Of a stretch of DNA of 64,000 bases, positions 1 through 7,964 are shown in pieces (position 1 is the first letter of the stretch; each line of letters starts with the position of its first letter). The position numbers were made by a program, and so were the translations under genes. Source of the stretch: Planctomonas sp. JC2975 (GTDB lineage: Bacteria > Actinomycetota > Actinomycetes > Actinomycetales > Microbacteriaceae); assembly GCF_012985205.1 (NCBI RefSeq), contig NZ_JABEKS010000001.1, positions 2,108,001-2,172,000 of the forward strand, given 5' to 3'. Below the pieces are notes generated by a model that saw only the letters and a program-made list of their open reading frames with translations, was not told where the DNA came from and did no database searches.

Positions 1-44
1 CCGCTGGCTCAACTACACGTTCGCACCGTGGCCGACCGCGGACG

Positions 45-533
45 CTAGCCGCGGGTCGCGCTATTGATCGAATTCACGAACCTGTCTCGCTCGTCGTTAT
101 TTCGGGAAGAAATGCTCGGCGTCAGTTGGGAGTAGAGAACACCAAACGTGAACTCAGCGCCATGGGGACCTGTCGCAATCAGGGTCGGTGGATGCATGAC
201 GGACGCGTTGGTTCCGGCTCGAGCGCCGGACAGGTTACCAAGAACCTGCGGACGGCTCGCACTATCCACGACATCGGTTACCAGCTTGGCTGCAATATCC
301 GGCCCGCCAAGAAAACTGATACCCCAGGTGAAGACCTTCGTGACGTCAGCGACGTCGAGCGGCGCGAAGACAAGTCGCACGTTGGACAAAAGTAGCGCGC
401 CGCCGATGAGGTTCATGAAATTGGCGACTGTTGAATCCAGGACAATCTCGCCTGGTAGTGCTGCCACAGCTACCGTGCCTCGACCCTTTCCCTGCAGGAG
501 ATTTGCCGTGGCTTCGAACGGAATATCGGTCAT
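45..533 (-). CDS. Hypothetical protein with PH/GRAM-like domain
   Basis: The 162-residue product shows, at about residues 27-60, the pattern GEIVLDS followed by GGALLLSNVRLVFAP, which matches the first strands of bacterial PH/GRAM-like domains (a glycine pair, a beta strand, then R-L-V-F). The C-terminus (GAEFTFGVLYSQLTP, then RDRFVNSI) fits the last strands and closing helix of the same fold. The ATG at 533 was chosen because AGGTGG lies five bases upstream; the frame stays open to 743, so a longer protein is possible. No signal peptide or catalytic motif is visible. Such domains bind lipids or peptides at membranes in characterised relatives; the role here is unknown. It sits alone, converging on the window edge. 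Confidence 0.5.
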   Translation of the reverse strand: MTDIPFEATANLLQGKGRGTVAVAALPGEIVLDSTVANFMNLIGGALLLSNVRLVFAPLDVADVTKVFTWGISFLGGPDIAAKLVTDVVDSASRPQVLGNLSGARAGTNASVMHPPTLIATGPHGAEFTFGVLYSQLTPSISSRNNDERDRFVNSINSATRG

Positions 534-779
534 CCGAACCACCTTCGATTCCCTCAGTCGTAGTGAGTAATCTTCAGTTTCATTCGAGCCTACTCCGAGA
601 TCCGGGGCCTCCGAGGCGCCGAGCATTGGTTGGTCCCACCCGCTGGATCCCGCGGAGAAGTGCGGCAGGCCATTGGACGAGGCAAGGATCTTGTTGGTGA
701 CTTGGATCGAGCGCTGCGGAGGGTGGAACAAGCGAGAGGTCAACGAATCCTTCAGGTAATCCCCCAGAACGGCGTCGTG

Positions 780-1105
780 TCATTTCTGATGTCGGGGTCC
801 CCGCTGCCGACACGTTGGGGTCCACCCCGGACACGCCCTGCACGATCACGGTCTGCAAGTCCGTGTTATCTCACGCACCGAGAGTGAAAACGTGTTGTCC
901 TCGACCTTGGTCACGGAGTACAGCGGGCTGCTGGCAGTGGTGCCGCCCTGGAAACTGTCTGTCGCCTTGGCGCACACGGTTTGCGAGAGGGACTAGTAGC
1001 AATCACGGCGGGCTGTCTATCGTGGCCGTGGTGGCCGGCGATACTGGCGCGCGAGCGGCCCGCCAGTCCGGCAGCGATGATAGCGGCGAGCAGGCGCGCC
1101 CTCAT
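780..1105 (-). pseudogene. Decayed small secreted protein gene
   Basis: Reading the minus strand from 1105 gives a signal-peptide-like start (MRARLLAAIIAAGLAG). The likely mature sequence is split over other frames: PVSPATTATIDSPP, then TVCAKATDSFQGG with a following stretch ending NTFSLSVREI, then TVIVQGVSGVDPN. At least two or three frameshifts would be needed to join them, and stops lie between. The composition of each piece is protein-like, which is why I read it as one decayed gene and not chance ORFs. Family and function are not recognised. It lies in a decayed part of the island. Confidence 0.35.
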
Positions 1106-1199
1106 CGCTTCCCTTCCCGGACTGAACCACGCCCAATGCCTCCGGGGGCAGGCGCCATGTCACCCTGCCATGGGGCCTGTTCGCGACGTTCACCACGCA

Positions 1200-1480
1200 C
1201 TAGCCTGCGAAGCATGAAAGACAATCCGAGTCGGTACGAGGCCGCAGCTGGCGCGGTAAAGGCCGATGTCGAGCGCACGGGTGCCGACACCATGGGTATC
1301 GACAATCTCGTTATCGGCATTCTCCGCGACTGCCACGATTCGGAGAGGCCGGGCTCGGAGATCACGCTGGCGACACTCCGCGACAGGATCCTCGACCGCG
1401 TGATGTTCTGGGCAGTGGACTATCAGGCGGTCGACTTCGACGAAGCCGAGAAAGACCCAGAAACCGACTGACCGGGGTCG
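1200..1480 (+). repeat. Copy A of an inverted duplication (partner about 6311-6596)
   Basis: This segment, including an 85-codon gene and the CTAG plus CCTGCGAAG just upstream, recurs in inverse orientation at about 6311-6596 with only a few base changes. Similarity begins at CTAG (1200-1203) and fades beyond the stop codon near 1480. In copy A the CTAG is followed directly by the gene; in copy B the same CTAG abuts an IS481-type element, so copy A looks like the unoccupied version of that insertion site. Confidence 0.85.
1214..1471 (+). CDS. Hypothetical 85-residue protein, copy A
   Basis: The ATG at 1214 opens an 85-codon frame rich in acidic residues and predicted helix, with two Cys-free halves and the phrase RDRILDRVMFWAVDYQAVDF near the C-terminus. 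A nearly identical inverted copy is at 6325-6582; the two differ by a few conservative changes (for example SERP versus SEKP). Conservation of the reading frame in both copies argues that it is, or recently was, a real gene. I do not recognise the family. It stands alone, without a clear operon partner. Confidence 0.6.
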   Translation: MKDNPSRYEAAAGAVKADVERTGADTMGIDNLVIGILRDCHDSERPGSEITLATLRDRILDRVMFWAVDYQAVDFDEAEKDPETD

Positions 1481-1642
1481 GGCTCAGCCCTCGACTCGAG
1501 CATTGACCATACGTCCCTAAAGGGATCCGCAACTGACGGATGCGGTTGGCGAACCCACGCGTCGCTCACAGGGACCAATCCCGACACGGTCGTGGACCCG
1601 CTTGCAGGCAAGGCTCAGTTCGACTGGTCCGATAATCGAGCC

Positions 1643-2244
1643 ATGACGAGTCTCGACGCAGGGAAGCGGCCCCGGTTGCTGCGGCTCGGTTTCATGTTGG
1701 AGTGGATCACGCTGGCCTGGAATGTCGTCGGCGTCGTCGTCCTCGCTGTCCTGGCGTCTCGTCATCCTCGATCGCGTTGGCCGACTTCGGACTGGACTCA
1801 CTCATTGAGATCGGGGCCAGCTCGGTCGTACTGTGGGAGCTTTCGGGCGCCGGCGAACGACGACAAAAGATTGCGTTGCGCTTAATCGGTGCCGCATTTA
1901 TCACCCTGGCCGCCTACCTCCTGGTGCAGACCACGATCGCCCTGCTCACCCAGCACCGTCCAGACGGCAGCGTCGGCGGCATCATCTGGACCGGTATCAC
2001 GGCAGTCTGCATGTTCATTCTTGCGACGTTCAAGACCCGTACCGGCCGGGCCTTGGACAACCTCGTGCTGCGCACGGAGGGCCACGTGACGATGATCGAT
2101 GGACTCCTTGCCTGTGCCGTCCTGCTCGGAGTATTGCTGAATACGGTTCTGGACTGGTGGTGGGCAGACTCTGCAGCAACCCTTGTCATCGTTTACTACG
2201 CCATCCGCGAGGCCATCGACATCTTCCGTCCTGATCCAGAATGA
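1643..2244 (+). pseudogene. Frameshifted CDF-like cation efflux membrane protein
   Basis: The ATG at 1643 starts MTSLDAGKRPRLLRLGF and a first transmembrane helix ending VVVLAVLA. The frame is then lost around 1755-1765 and continues one frame over as SSSIALADFGLDSLIE. That phrase resembles the second helix of cation diffusion facilitator proteins (S-x-A-L-x-x-x-x-D-S-x). Four more hydrophobic segments follow, to a C-terminus at 2244. Without the lost base the product would be about 200 residues and would be the membrane domain only, with no cytosolic metal-binding domain. The break may be true decay or a sequencing error in a GC-rich run. The metal substrate cannot be told. Confidence 0.6.
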
Positions 2245-2712
2245 ACACCACATAGCACCACGCAGGGAGGATCCGCTGCTGACGCGGCCGGCGCAGCATT
2301 CTGGAACTTGCCGGCATCCCTTCCGCCACAGTCGAGGACTGGGTTGAGTCGTGGTGGTGGGTTAGACCTAACTCAAGGACTCGTTGCCTTCCGTCGAGGG
2401 TTCGCCGGATGAGCCTGCCGTTGCCCGTTTCGGGGTGCGTGCTGCGGACGCGGTGGACCTCTTCGCCTACACGGTGGTGCTCGGGTTGTTCGCTGGAATC
2501 CTCGCGTGCTTCGGGCGTGGCGTCTGGGCGTCTTACGGACTCGGGCCCACCTCTCGCGAGCTCCATCCGAACATTCTCCTCGCACCCTGACCGCCCTTGA
2601 GCGTCGAGATCCCGACGGGAATCGGGACGCCGGGCCCGTGTGCCCGGGACATGGGCGGCGGGACGCTTTCGTCGTCACCGTGAAAGCCGTGGTGAGAAAC
2701 GGAGCAGATCCC
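2245..2712 (+). other. Gap without a convincing gene
   Basis: No strongly supported gene is seen. A 68-codon frame from a TTG at 2384 to 2590 contains one hydrophobic stretch (VDLFAYTVVLGLFAGILAC) and could be a small membrane protein or the tail of a decayed one. No ribosome-binding site or family resemblance supports it. Confidence 0.3.
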
Positions 2713-3380
2713 ATGTCCACAGCAGTGCGCGAGCGCACCACTCCCCTCTCTCCGGCGGCGCGCTGGACGGCCGCAACCCGGGCCGCGGCCGCGGTTTGTC
2801 TGTTCGCAGCCGGCATCCTCTGGCTCGCCGCGGAGCTCATCGGGTTCGGGCTGGACGATGTCGCTCAGCTCCAGTTCATGGCGGATGCCCCGGTGCTCGC
2901 CGGGATCGGCCTGACCTGCGACATCATCGCCGTTCCATTCCTGGCGGGTGCGACGCTCGCCTGGTGGCGCTGGCGCGGCCACGCTCGCCGAAACTGGCCC
3001 TCATCGGTGCGATCGCGCTCGCGTTCGGATTGAGCGGTCAGTCCGTGCTGAACGGCGTCGATTTCGCGGCATATCAGATTGCGAACAGCGGGCACATCTC
3101 GGCGGCCGCGCTGGGTACAGCACTCGGTGCGAACCCGGTGCCCTCCGTGCCCGGGCTCGCTTTCATGATCACCTTCGAGGGTGGGGCCGCGGGCGGTATC
3201 ATCCTGCTCATGATCGCCGTGTGGCGTTCGCACACTCTGCCGCGCACGGCCGTGGTGCTCATCATCGCATTCCAAGTGCTGTCGATGCTTCCCGTGCCGT
3301 TCCCGGGCACCGTGCTCGCAGCCGTCGGCATGGCGTGGATGGCCGTTCACATCCTGCGCACCCCGAAGGCCGCCGCATGA
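2713..3380 (+). pseudogene. Frameshifted multi-pass membrane protein
   Basis: Translation from the ATG at 2713 gives MSTAVRERTTPLSPAARWT, two hydrophobic segments and then LAWWRWRGHARR, where the frame runs astray. The next frame resumes at about 2975 with PKLALIGAIALAFGLSG and continues with three or more hydrophobic helices to the stop at 3378-3380. A single-base shift near 2965-2985 therefore splits a membrane protein of about 222 residues. The stop overlaps the ATG of the next gene (ATGA), so the two were translationally coupled. No family is recognised. Confidence 0.55.
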
Positions 3381-3431
3381 CAGAGAAGGCCGAGGCGGGG
3401 ACGGACCTGGCAGCTCGCGCCGCCGGGTCCG
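3377..3431 (+). pseudogene. 5' end of a gene cut off by an IS481 fragment
   Basis: The ATG at 3377 overlaps the stop of the preceding membrane-protein gene and encodes about 18 residues (MTEKAEAGTDLAARAAGSG). At 3432 the sequence changes into the inverted left part of an IS481-type element. The rest of the gene is not seen elsewhere in the window. The product is unknown; coupling to the membrane protein suggests a partner in the same function. Confidence 0.45.
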
Positions 3432-3820
3432 GCACCGGCCCGAGCCGGCGTCGCCACCGCACCTGCACGATCCGTTTCACGATCTCTGGCGGTGTCTTCG
3501 TCGGCATCGAGTGCGGCCGGCTGGAGCGATCAGCCATCCCGGATACCCCCTCGACACGATATCGACTCGCCCACTTCCGGGCCGTCACCGGCGAAACCAT
3601 GAACATCTTCGCCGCGACGATCACCGGCCATCGGTCATCGACGATCAGTCGCGCCAACCGCAGTCGAGCACGCTGGGTCAAAGCAGCGTTACCGTGGGAC
3701 ACGAAGGCCTCCTGTGTTCCGTCAAGCGGTTCCTTAGACAGCTCCACTTCACAACAGGGAGGCCTTCACCCGTCAGCACATCAAACGCGATTCACACAAC
3801 AACGTCCCTGAACATCACAA
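3432..3820 (-). mobile_element. Truncated left end of an IS481-type element
   Basis: Read on the minus strand, this is the same sequence as 6597-6985: the terminal inverted repeat beginning TGTGATGTTCAGGGACG, then the first part of the transposase (GTG start at 3702, preceded by AGGAGG). The match ends abruptly after the codons for RRRLGPV, where bases of the neighbouring gene follow. CTAG (3821-3824) sits outside the terminus, as at the full copy. The HTH part of the transposase is kept and the DDE catalytic domain is missing, so it cannot move on its own. Near-identity with the full copy points to a recent event. Confidence 0.85.
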
Positions 3821-4067
3821 CTAGACCGACGGCTGACGCGGGTGGTGATGCGTCAGACGTCGTGCCCCTGTGCTCGGACCCAGGCGACGGTGGACTCGGT
3901 GAGACTGGCGTCAGAGGTAGTCGGCAGGGCGGGGCGTATGCGGCCGTTGCCGGGTGGAATCCGGTCAGTCGTGCAACCTTGACACCGTCTTCGCCGGTGG
4001 ATGGTAACTCGATGAAGGTTCGAAGTGGCACCCATCGCTTGTGGCCCGCTTCAGGACCTCATGGACA

Positions 4068-4373
4068 TCACGGGCACCCGTAACCCGGTAGCGCTCGGCA
4101 TTGAAAGCCATCGGGTACGGAGAGTCCTCGAGTTCGGATGGTCTCGTGGGTCCGAGCCAGTATGTGACCCGTTACACCGGGAGGGTGACTTCGTCGCACG
4201 TCGTAGGTATCGAGACCGGCAATTTCCATGCGCCCGTCTTTGGCGACAGCGATCCAGATGAGTCCGGTCAGATTCAGCAACGCCGCATCGTGCAGTTCCC
4301 GCAATCGCTGAAACACCTTTCGGGAGGTGACCTCGTGGCCGAATGTGCCGCTGATCAGTGCGGGGATGGCCAT
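4068..4373 (-). pseudogene. Probable decayed gene, DUF1269-like fragment
   Basis: From an ATG at 4373 the first 45 residues look like a real protein: MAIPALISGTFGHEV, then KVFQRLRELHDAALLNLTGL and IAVAKDGRMEI. The sequence of a helix, 'L-x-D/N-L', then a strand ending 'KDG' recalls the start of DUF1269-type stress membrane proteins (helix, 'LIDLEDAVVV', 'DGKV'). After residue 50 the sequence is rich in Arg/Pro and unlike that family, so the 3' part is probably decayed or replaced. Family assignment is tentative. Confidence 0.35.
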
Positions 4374-4641
4374 GATCCTTCCCTTCACCTGCTGTGGCCG
4401 TGTCAGGCGGCCGGATCAGTCTCGTCCCGAAAATGTGGGCGGGCACACCGAGGGAATCGATCAGAACACAGCAACGAACCGCCAGAAGACAGGAACCGAC
4501 GCTCACTTACTGACTCTTGCCAATGGATTCCGCAGAGGGAAGGGAGTACGAGCTGTCGGCCGCTCGGTTGCTCCATGCCGGGCGCGGGCAGAAGCGGGGT
4601 CGTTCGCAAGGTCTTTGGCGGGACGGCGTACTGTGGCGATC

Positions 4642-4803
4642 ATGTTGATTCTTCTGATCGTCCTGCTCGTCATCTGGGCCGTGCTCGCCGTCGTCGGGTT
4701 CGCGATCAAAGGTCTGCTCTGGTTGGCGATCATCGGGATCATCTTGTTCGTCGCCACGATCATCATCGGTGTTGTGCGACGCCGAGCCACTCGCAACCAT
4801 TGA
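4642..4803 (+). CDS. Small two-helix membrane protein (53 aa)
   Basis: The product starts MLILLIVLLVIWAVLAVVGF, has a short turn with Lys, then a second hydrophobic helix, and ends with a basic tail RRRATRNH. An in-frame GTG nine bases upstream (4633) could also serve as the start. The layout (two helices, basic cytosolic end) is shared by the small proteins at 42235 and 45395. It lies just before a small hydrophilic stress-type gene at 4884. No biochemical role is known to me. Confidence 0.6.
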   Translation: MLILLIVLLVIWAVLAVVGFAIKGLLWLAIIGIILFVATIIIGVVRRRATRNH

Positions 4804-4883
4804 GTTCTCGCTTGAGTGGTTCGCAGCACATGTAGAACGCAGACTCGCGGCGTAGCCTGGCAAGCCTACGAGAGAAGGTCATC

Positions 4884-5048
4884 ATGACCGCTGGAGATGG
4901 CATCAAGAAGGGTGCCGAAGGGACGAAGAACGTGACCGACAAGGTCGTGGATTCCGTCGAGAAGAAGATCAACGATGTGACCGACGCCGTCGCGCGAGGA
5001 ATTCATCGCGGCGCGAGCCAGAGTGACATGCCTGAGAAGAAGGCGTAG
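4884..5048 (+). CDS. Small hydrophilic helical protein, stress/LEA-like
   Basis: A 54-residue, highly charged, Lys/Asp-rich product without hydrophobic core: GIKKGAEGTKNVTDKVVDSV followed by EKKINDVTDAVARG. The spacing of hydrophobic residues suits an amphipathic helix, as in CsbD- or LEA-like small stress proteins, but no exact family motif is present. AGAGAAGG lies eight bases before the ATG. A strong hairpin follows the stop, so the transcript probably ends here. It is too short for ordinary ORF lists, but start, ribosome site and terminator together make a convincing gene. Confidence 0.6.
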   Translation: MTAGDGIKKGAEGTKNVTDKVVDSVEKKINDVTDAVARGIHRGASQSDMPEKKA

Positions 5049-5060
5049 GTCATGGATTCG

Positions 5061-5095
5061 ACGTCCCCGTGCAAGCGTACGGGGACGTTCTTCGT
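5061..5095 (+). terminator. Intrinsic terminator after the 54-aa gene
   Basis: Perfect 10-bp arms ACGTCCCCGT (5061-5070) and ACGGGGACGT (5079-5088) enclose an 8-base loop and are followed by TCTTCGTT. Confidence 0.7.
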
Positions 5096-5147
5096 TCGGG
5101 ACCGGCGACGCCAAGAGGCGCCGGTACCGGAAGCGTAGCCTTCGATC

Positions 5148-5684
5148 ATGAGTACGCAAATACCGCCGATCGATGCTGACGTCGGACTGTTGGGTTTGAG
5201 ATCGGTGCTCGTCAGTTCTCTGCCGGCCGCTTTGTTGACCGATGCAGGTCCCGACCGTTATACGGTCGAAGCGGTCTTCACACGACGACCGGATCACGAA
5301 GAGGTTGCGGGGATACTCGGGAACGAAACCCGCACCTTCTTGACGGACAGGGGTTATTCGACCATCGAGTTGAAGGTCTCCGATCGCCGCTTAGAGATCG
5401 CGAACACCAACTTGGAGGAGCTTCGGGATGGCCTGGGCGGCATCCTTGGGGAGCTGCTCGCTGACATCTCGATTCGCGTGAAATCGCAACGCGTGATCGC
5501 CACAGCACGGTCGCAGCTCGCGGCCGAACTCGAACAGGATCGGGCGACCGCAGTGGTCAGGCTGGCCGAATCTGTAGTGTTCTCCGTCCCGTCAGAGCGC
5601 CCGAACCCGGCCCGCGTCGATGAAGGCCAGCCCAACTCGTGGGAGGAAGAAGGTGGAGCCGCCGCACGAGGTCGCATCGCCTGA
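5148..5684 (+). CDS. Hypothetical protein, possibly with altered C-terminus
   Basis: The first 150 residues are well behaved: alternating charged helices and strands, for example RDGLGGILGELLADISIRVK and ATARSQLAAELEQDRATAV. There is no signal peptide or membrane helix. The last 30 residues (RPNPARVDEGQPNSWEEEGG onward) are of different composition and run into an IS5-type remnant that starts at about 5690 on the other strand, so the natural C-terminus may be lost. The family is not recognised. It lies behind the terminator at 5061-5095 and therefore has its own transcription unit. Confidence 0.5.
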   Translation: MSTQIPPIDADVGLLGLRSVLVSSLPAALLTDAGPDRYTVEAVFTRRPDHEEVAGILGNETRTFLTDRGYSTIELKVSDRRLEIANTNLEELRDGLGGILGELLADISIRVKSQRVIATARSQLAAELEQDRATAVVRLAESVVFSVPSERPNPARVDEGQPNSWEEEGGAAARGRIA

Positions 5685-5689
5685 CTTCA

Positions 5690-6230
5690 GGAGCGCGGAT
5701 CTGCTCCAACGTCCACGCCAACATGCTGGTGTCCGCAGCCTGACCGGGAGTGAGGATGAACGCGAGGGCGAGTCCCTTCCCGTCGCAGACTAGGCGATTG
5801 TTCGTCGTCAACACGCCACGGGAGTGGCCGATCGCGTGATCAGGCGGCTCGTCACCGCATTTCTTGTAGTTCGATGACGCCCGCTGTGGTGCGCGGGAGG
5901 GTGGCACCGTGCCGATGCACGCGCACGATCATGGGGTCGACCGAGGCGACCCCGTCCAGATCCCCGGACTGCCGCGCGAGGGACTGCGTCTTCTCCAGCG
6001 CTCGCGCTCACACGCCCTGCTCGGACCACCGGTTGAGGATCTTGTAGATCGTGTTTCAGTTCCCGGACCGCTCCGGCACGTCCCCCCACGGCGCTCACGT
6101 GCGGAACCGCCACACGGTCGCCTCGACCACGACCCACCGATCCACCGGAGGCCGCCCGGTCGCCTTCACCGTCGGGACTACGGCCGAATCACAGCCCAAG
6201 CCTCGTCAGAAATCACATCACGCGACACGA
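5690..6230 (-). pseudogene. IS5-family transposase remnant
   Basis: In three minus-strand frames one can piece together an IS5-type transposase. The start VSRDVISDEAWAVI is followed by GRPPVDRWVVVEATVWRF, then NTIYKILNRWSEQG, SVDPMIVRVHRHGA and finally LVCDGKGLALAFILTPGQA with LAWTLEQIR. These are the characteristic helix-turn-helix, first-Asp and 'LTPGQ' regions of that family. Several stops and frameshifts separate them and the last catalytic Glu region is missing, so it is dead. No clear terminal repeats were found. Confidence 0.7.
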
Positions 6231-6310
6231 GGACTCACCCACGCGGCACCAGATCAGGTTCAGCAGCACAGCCTTGGCCAGCCTCGACTCGGCGAGGATC
6301 CTCGAATGCT

Positions 6311-6596
6311 GAGACTGACCCCGGTCAGTCGGTTTCTGGCTCTTTCTCGGCTTCGTCGAAGTCGACCGCCTGATAGTCGACTGCCCAGAACATCACGCGG
6401 TCGAGGATCCTGTCGCGGAGCGTCGCCAGCGTGATCTCCGAGCCCGGCTTCTCCGAATCGTGGCAGTCGCGGAGGATCCCGATGACGAGATTGTCGATAC
6501 CCATGGTGTCGGCACCCGTGCGCTCGACATCGGCCTTTACCGCGCCAGCTGCGGCCTCGTACCGACTCGGATTGTCCTTCATGCTTCGCAGGCTAG
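6311..6596 (-). repeat. Copy B of the inverted duplication (partner 1200-1480)
   Basis: Inverse copy of 1200-1480, ending exactly at the CTAG (6593-6596) that borders the IS481-type element. Beyond the stop codon of the enclosed gene the two copies drift apart with small indels. Confidence 0.85.
6325..6582 (-). CDS. Hypothetical 85-residue protein, copy B
   Basis: Nearly identical to the product of 1214-1471, with ATG at 6582 and stop at 6325-6327. The IS481-type element sits 11 bases upstream of its start codon, so its native promoter is probably separated from it; expression, if any, would come from the IS end. Function unknown. Confidence 0.5.
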   Translation of the reverse strand: MKDNPSRYEAAAGAVKADVERTGADTMGIDNLVIGILRDCHDSEKPGSEITLATLRDRILDRVMFWAVDYQAVDFDEAEKEPETD

Positions 6597-7696
6597 TTGT
6601 GATGTTCAGGGACGTTGTTGTGTGAATCGCGTTTGATGTGCTGACGGGTGAAGGCCTCCCTGTTGTGAAGTGGAGCTGTCTAAGGAACCGCTTGACGGAA
6701 CACAGGAGGCCTTCGTGTCCCACGGTAACGCTGCTTTGACCCAGCGTGCTCGACTGCGGTTGGCGCGACTGATCGTCGATGACCGATGGCCGGTGATCGT
6801 CGCGGCGAAGATGTTCATGGTTTCGCCGGTGACGGCCCGGAAGTGGGCGAGTCGATATCGTGTCGAGGGGGTATCCGGGATGGCTGATCGCTCCAGCCGG
6901 CCGCACTCGATGCCGACGAAGACACCGCCAGAGATCGTGAAACGGATCGTGCAGGTGCGGTGGCGACGCCGGCTCGGGCCGGTGCAGATCGGTGGGGAAC
7001 TGGGACTGCCGGCGTCGACCGTGCACGCCGTGCTGGTGCGCTGCCGGCTCAACCGACTCTCCCGCATCGACCGGATCATCGGGCAGCCGATCCGCCGTTA
7101 CGAGCACGACCACCCCGGGTCGATGATCCATGTCGACGTCACGAAGTTCGGCAACATCCCCGACGGCGGCGGATGGCGATACGTGGGCAAGCTGCAGGGC
7201 GACCGCAACCGCGCCAACACGACGGATCGGGCGGAAGCCGCCGCGCACCCCTGCTCGGGACCGCGTTCTTGCACACGGTGATCGACGACCACTCCCGCGT
7301 CGCCTACGTGGAGATCTGCGCGGACGAGAAGGCCGTCACCGCAATCGGTGTGCTGCAACGCGCGACCGCCTGGTTCGCGCAGCGAGGCGTGAGCATCGAG
7401 CGGGTGCTCTCCGATAACGGCTCCGCGTACCGCTCCCACGACTGGCGGGACGCGTGTGCCGAGCTCGGGATCCGGCACAAGCGAACCCGCCCCTACCGAC
7501 CGCAAACCAACGGCAAGATCGAGAGATTTCACCGCACCCTCGCCGACGGCCGGGCCTACGCCCGGTTCTACGAATCAGAGACCGAACGACGCGCCGCCCT
7601 ACCCGGATGGCTGCACTTCTACAATCAGCACAGGCGCCACTCCGCCATCGGAGCCCCACCCATCAGCAGGCTCAACAACCTGCCTGGACATCACAT
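6597..7696 (+). mobile_element. IS481-family insertion sequence in CTAG, about 1.1 kb
   Basis: Terminal inverted repeats agree at 20 of 24 positions: left TTGTGATGTTCAGGGACGTT, right (reverse strand, from 7696) ATGTGATGTCCAGGCAGGTT, both followed by GTTG. CTAG lies immediately outside both ends (6593-6596 and 7697-7700), fitting a 4-bp target duplication. Within it is one transposase gene broken by a frameshift. The sequence beyond the right CTAG does not match what precedes CTAG in copy A (1200), so a rearrangement followed or accompanied the insertion. Confidence 0.9.
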
Positions 7697-7700
7697 CTAG
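6715..7700 (+). pseudogene. IS481-family transposase, frameshifted
   Basis: The GTG at 6715 (AGGAGG six bases upstream) starts SHGNAALTQRARLRLARLIV, the usual N-terminal HTH of IS481 transposases. The integrase-core residues are all present: Asp in MIHVDVTKFG, Asp in VLSDNGSAY, Glu in NGKIERFHRT. Between about 7215 and 7260 the frame changes (GDRNRANTTD in one frame, LLGTAFLHTVIDDHSR in another), so no single frame spans the domain. No A-rich slippery site of the IS3 type is present, so I take this as an inactivating mutation or sequence error and not as programmed frameshifting. The stop uses the TAG of the right-hand CTAG. Confidence 0.85.
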
Positions 7701-7964
7701 CCCGCTCCCCGGCCATGCCCGCGCGGGTGCGTCAACTGCAGCACGTTCGCGGCGATCGTTGAGCGGCTCGCGGGTTGGTCGGCGAAGGGTTGCTCGAGTC
7801 AGAGAAGGAAGTGATCAGGACAGCAACAGGGAACGAAGTGAGATGGGCGAGTCGAAACGATGGAGGCGATGACGATGGTAAGCGTCAACGGGATCGAGGA
7901 ACCGGATGATCGAATTCTGTTGATGCACGCAGGCACTTTGCAGTGAGAGGGGTACTCTGGCGGT
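7701..7964 (+). other. Intergenic region before the relaxase; possible oriT
   Basis: No supported gene. It contains a CCCGCGCGGG palindrome (near 7720-7731), a 28-codon frame at 7860-7946 without a ribosome site, a small inverted repeat CACT-TTGC-AGTG close to the relaxase start, and TACTCT (7953-7958), a possible -10 only seven bases before the GTG start. Origins of transfer of MobF systems usually lie beside the relaxase gene, so this is the place to look, but no known nic sequence is recognised. Confidence 0.3.

Noticed and set aside
2-67. Possible C-terminal tail of a plus-strand gene entering from the left (reads WLNYTFAPWPTADASRG)
   Set aside because: Only 21 codons are visible and no family can be seen; it overlaps the end of the minus-strand gene by 23 bases.
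7215-7265. Programmed frameshift in the IS481 transposase
   Set aside because: No slippery heptamer or following stem was found and IS481 elements normally use one frame.
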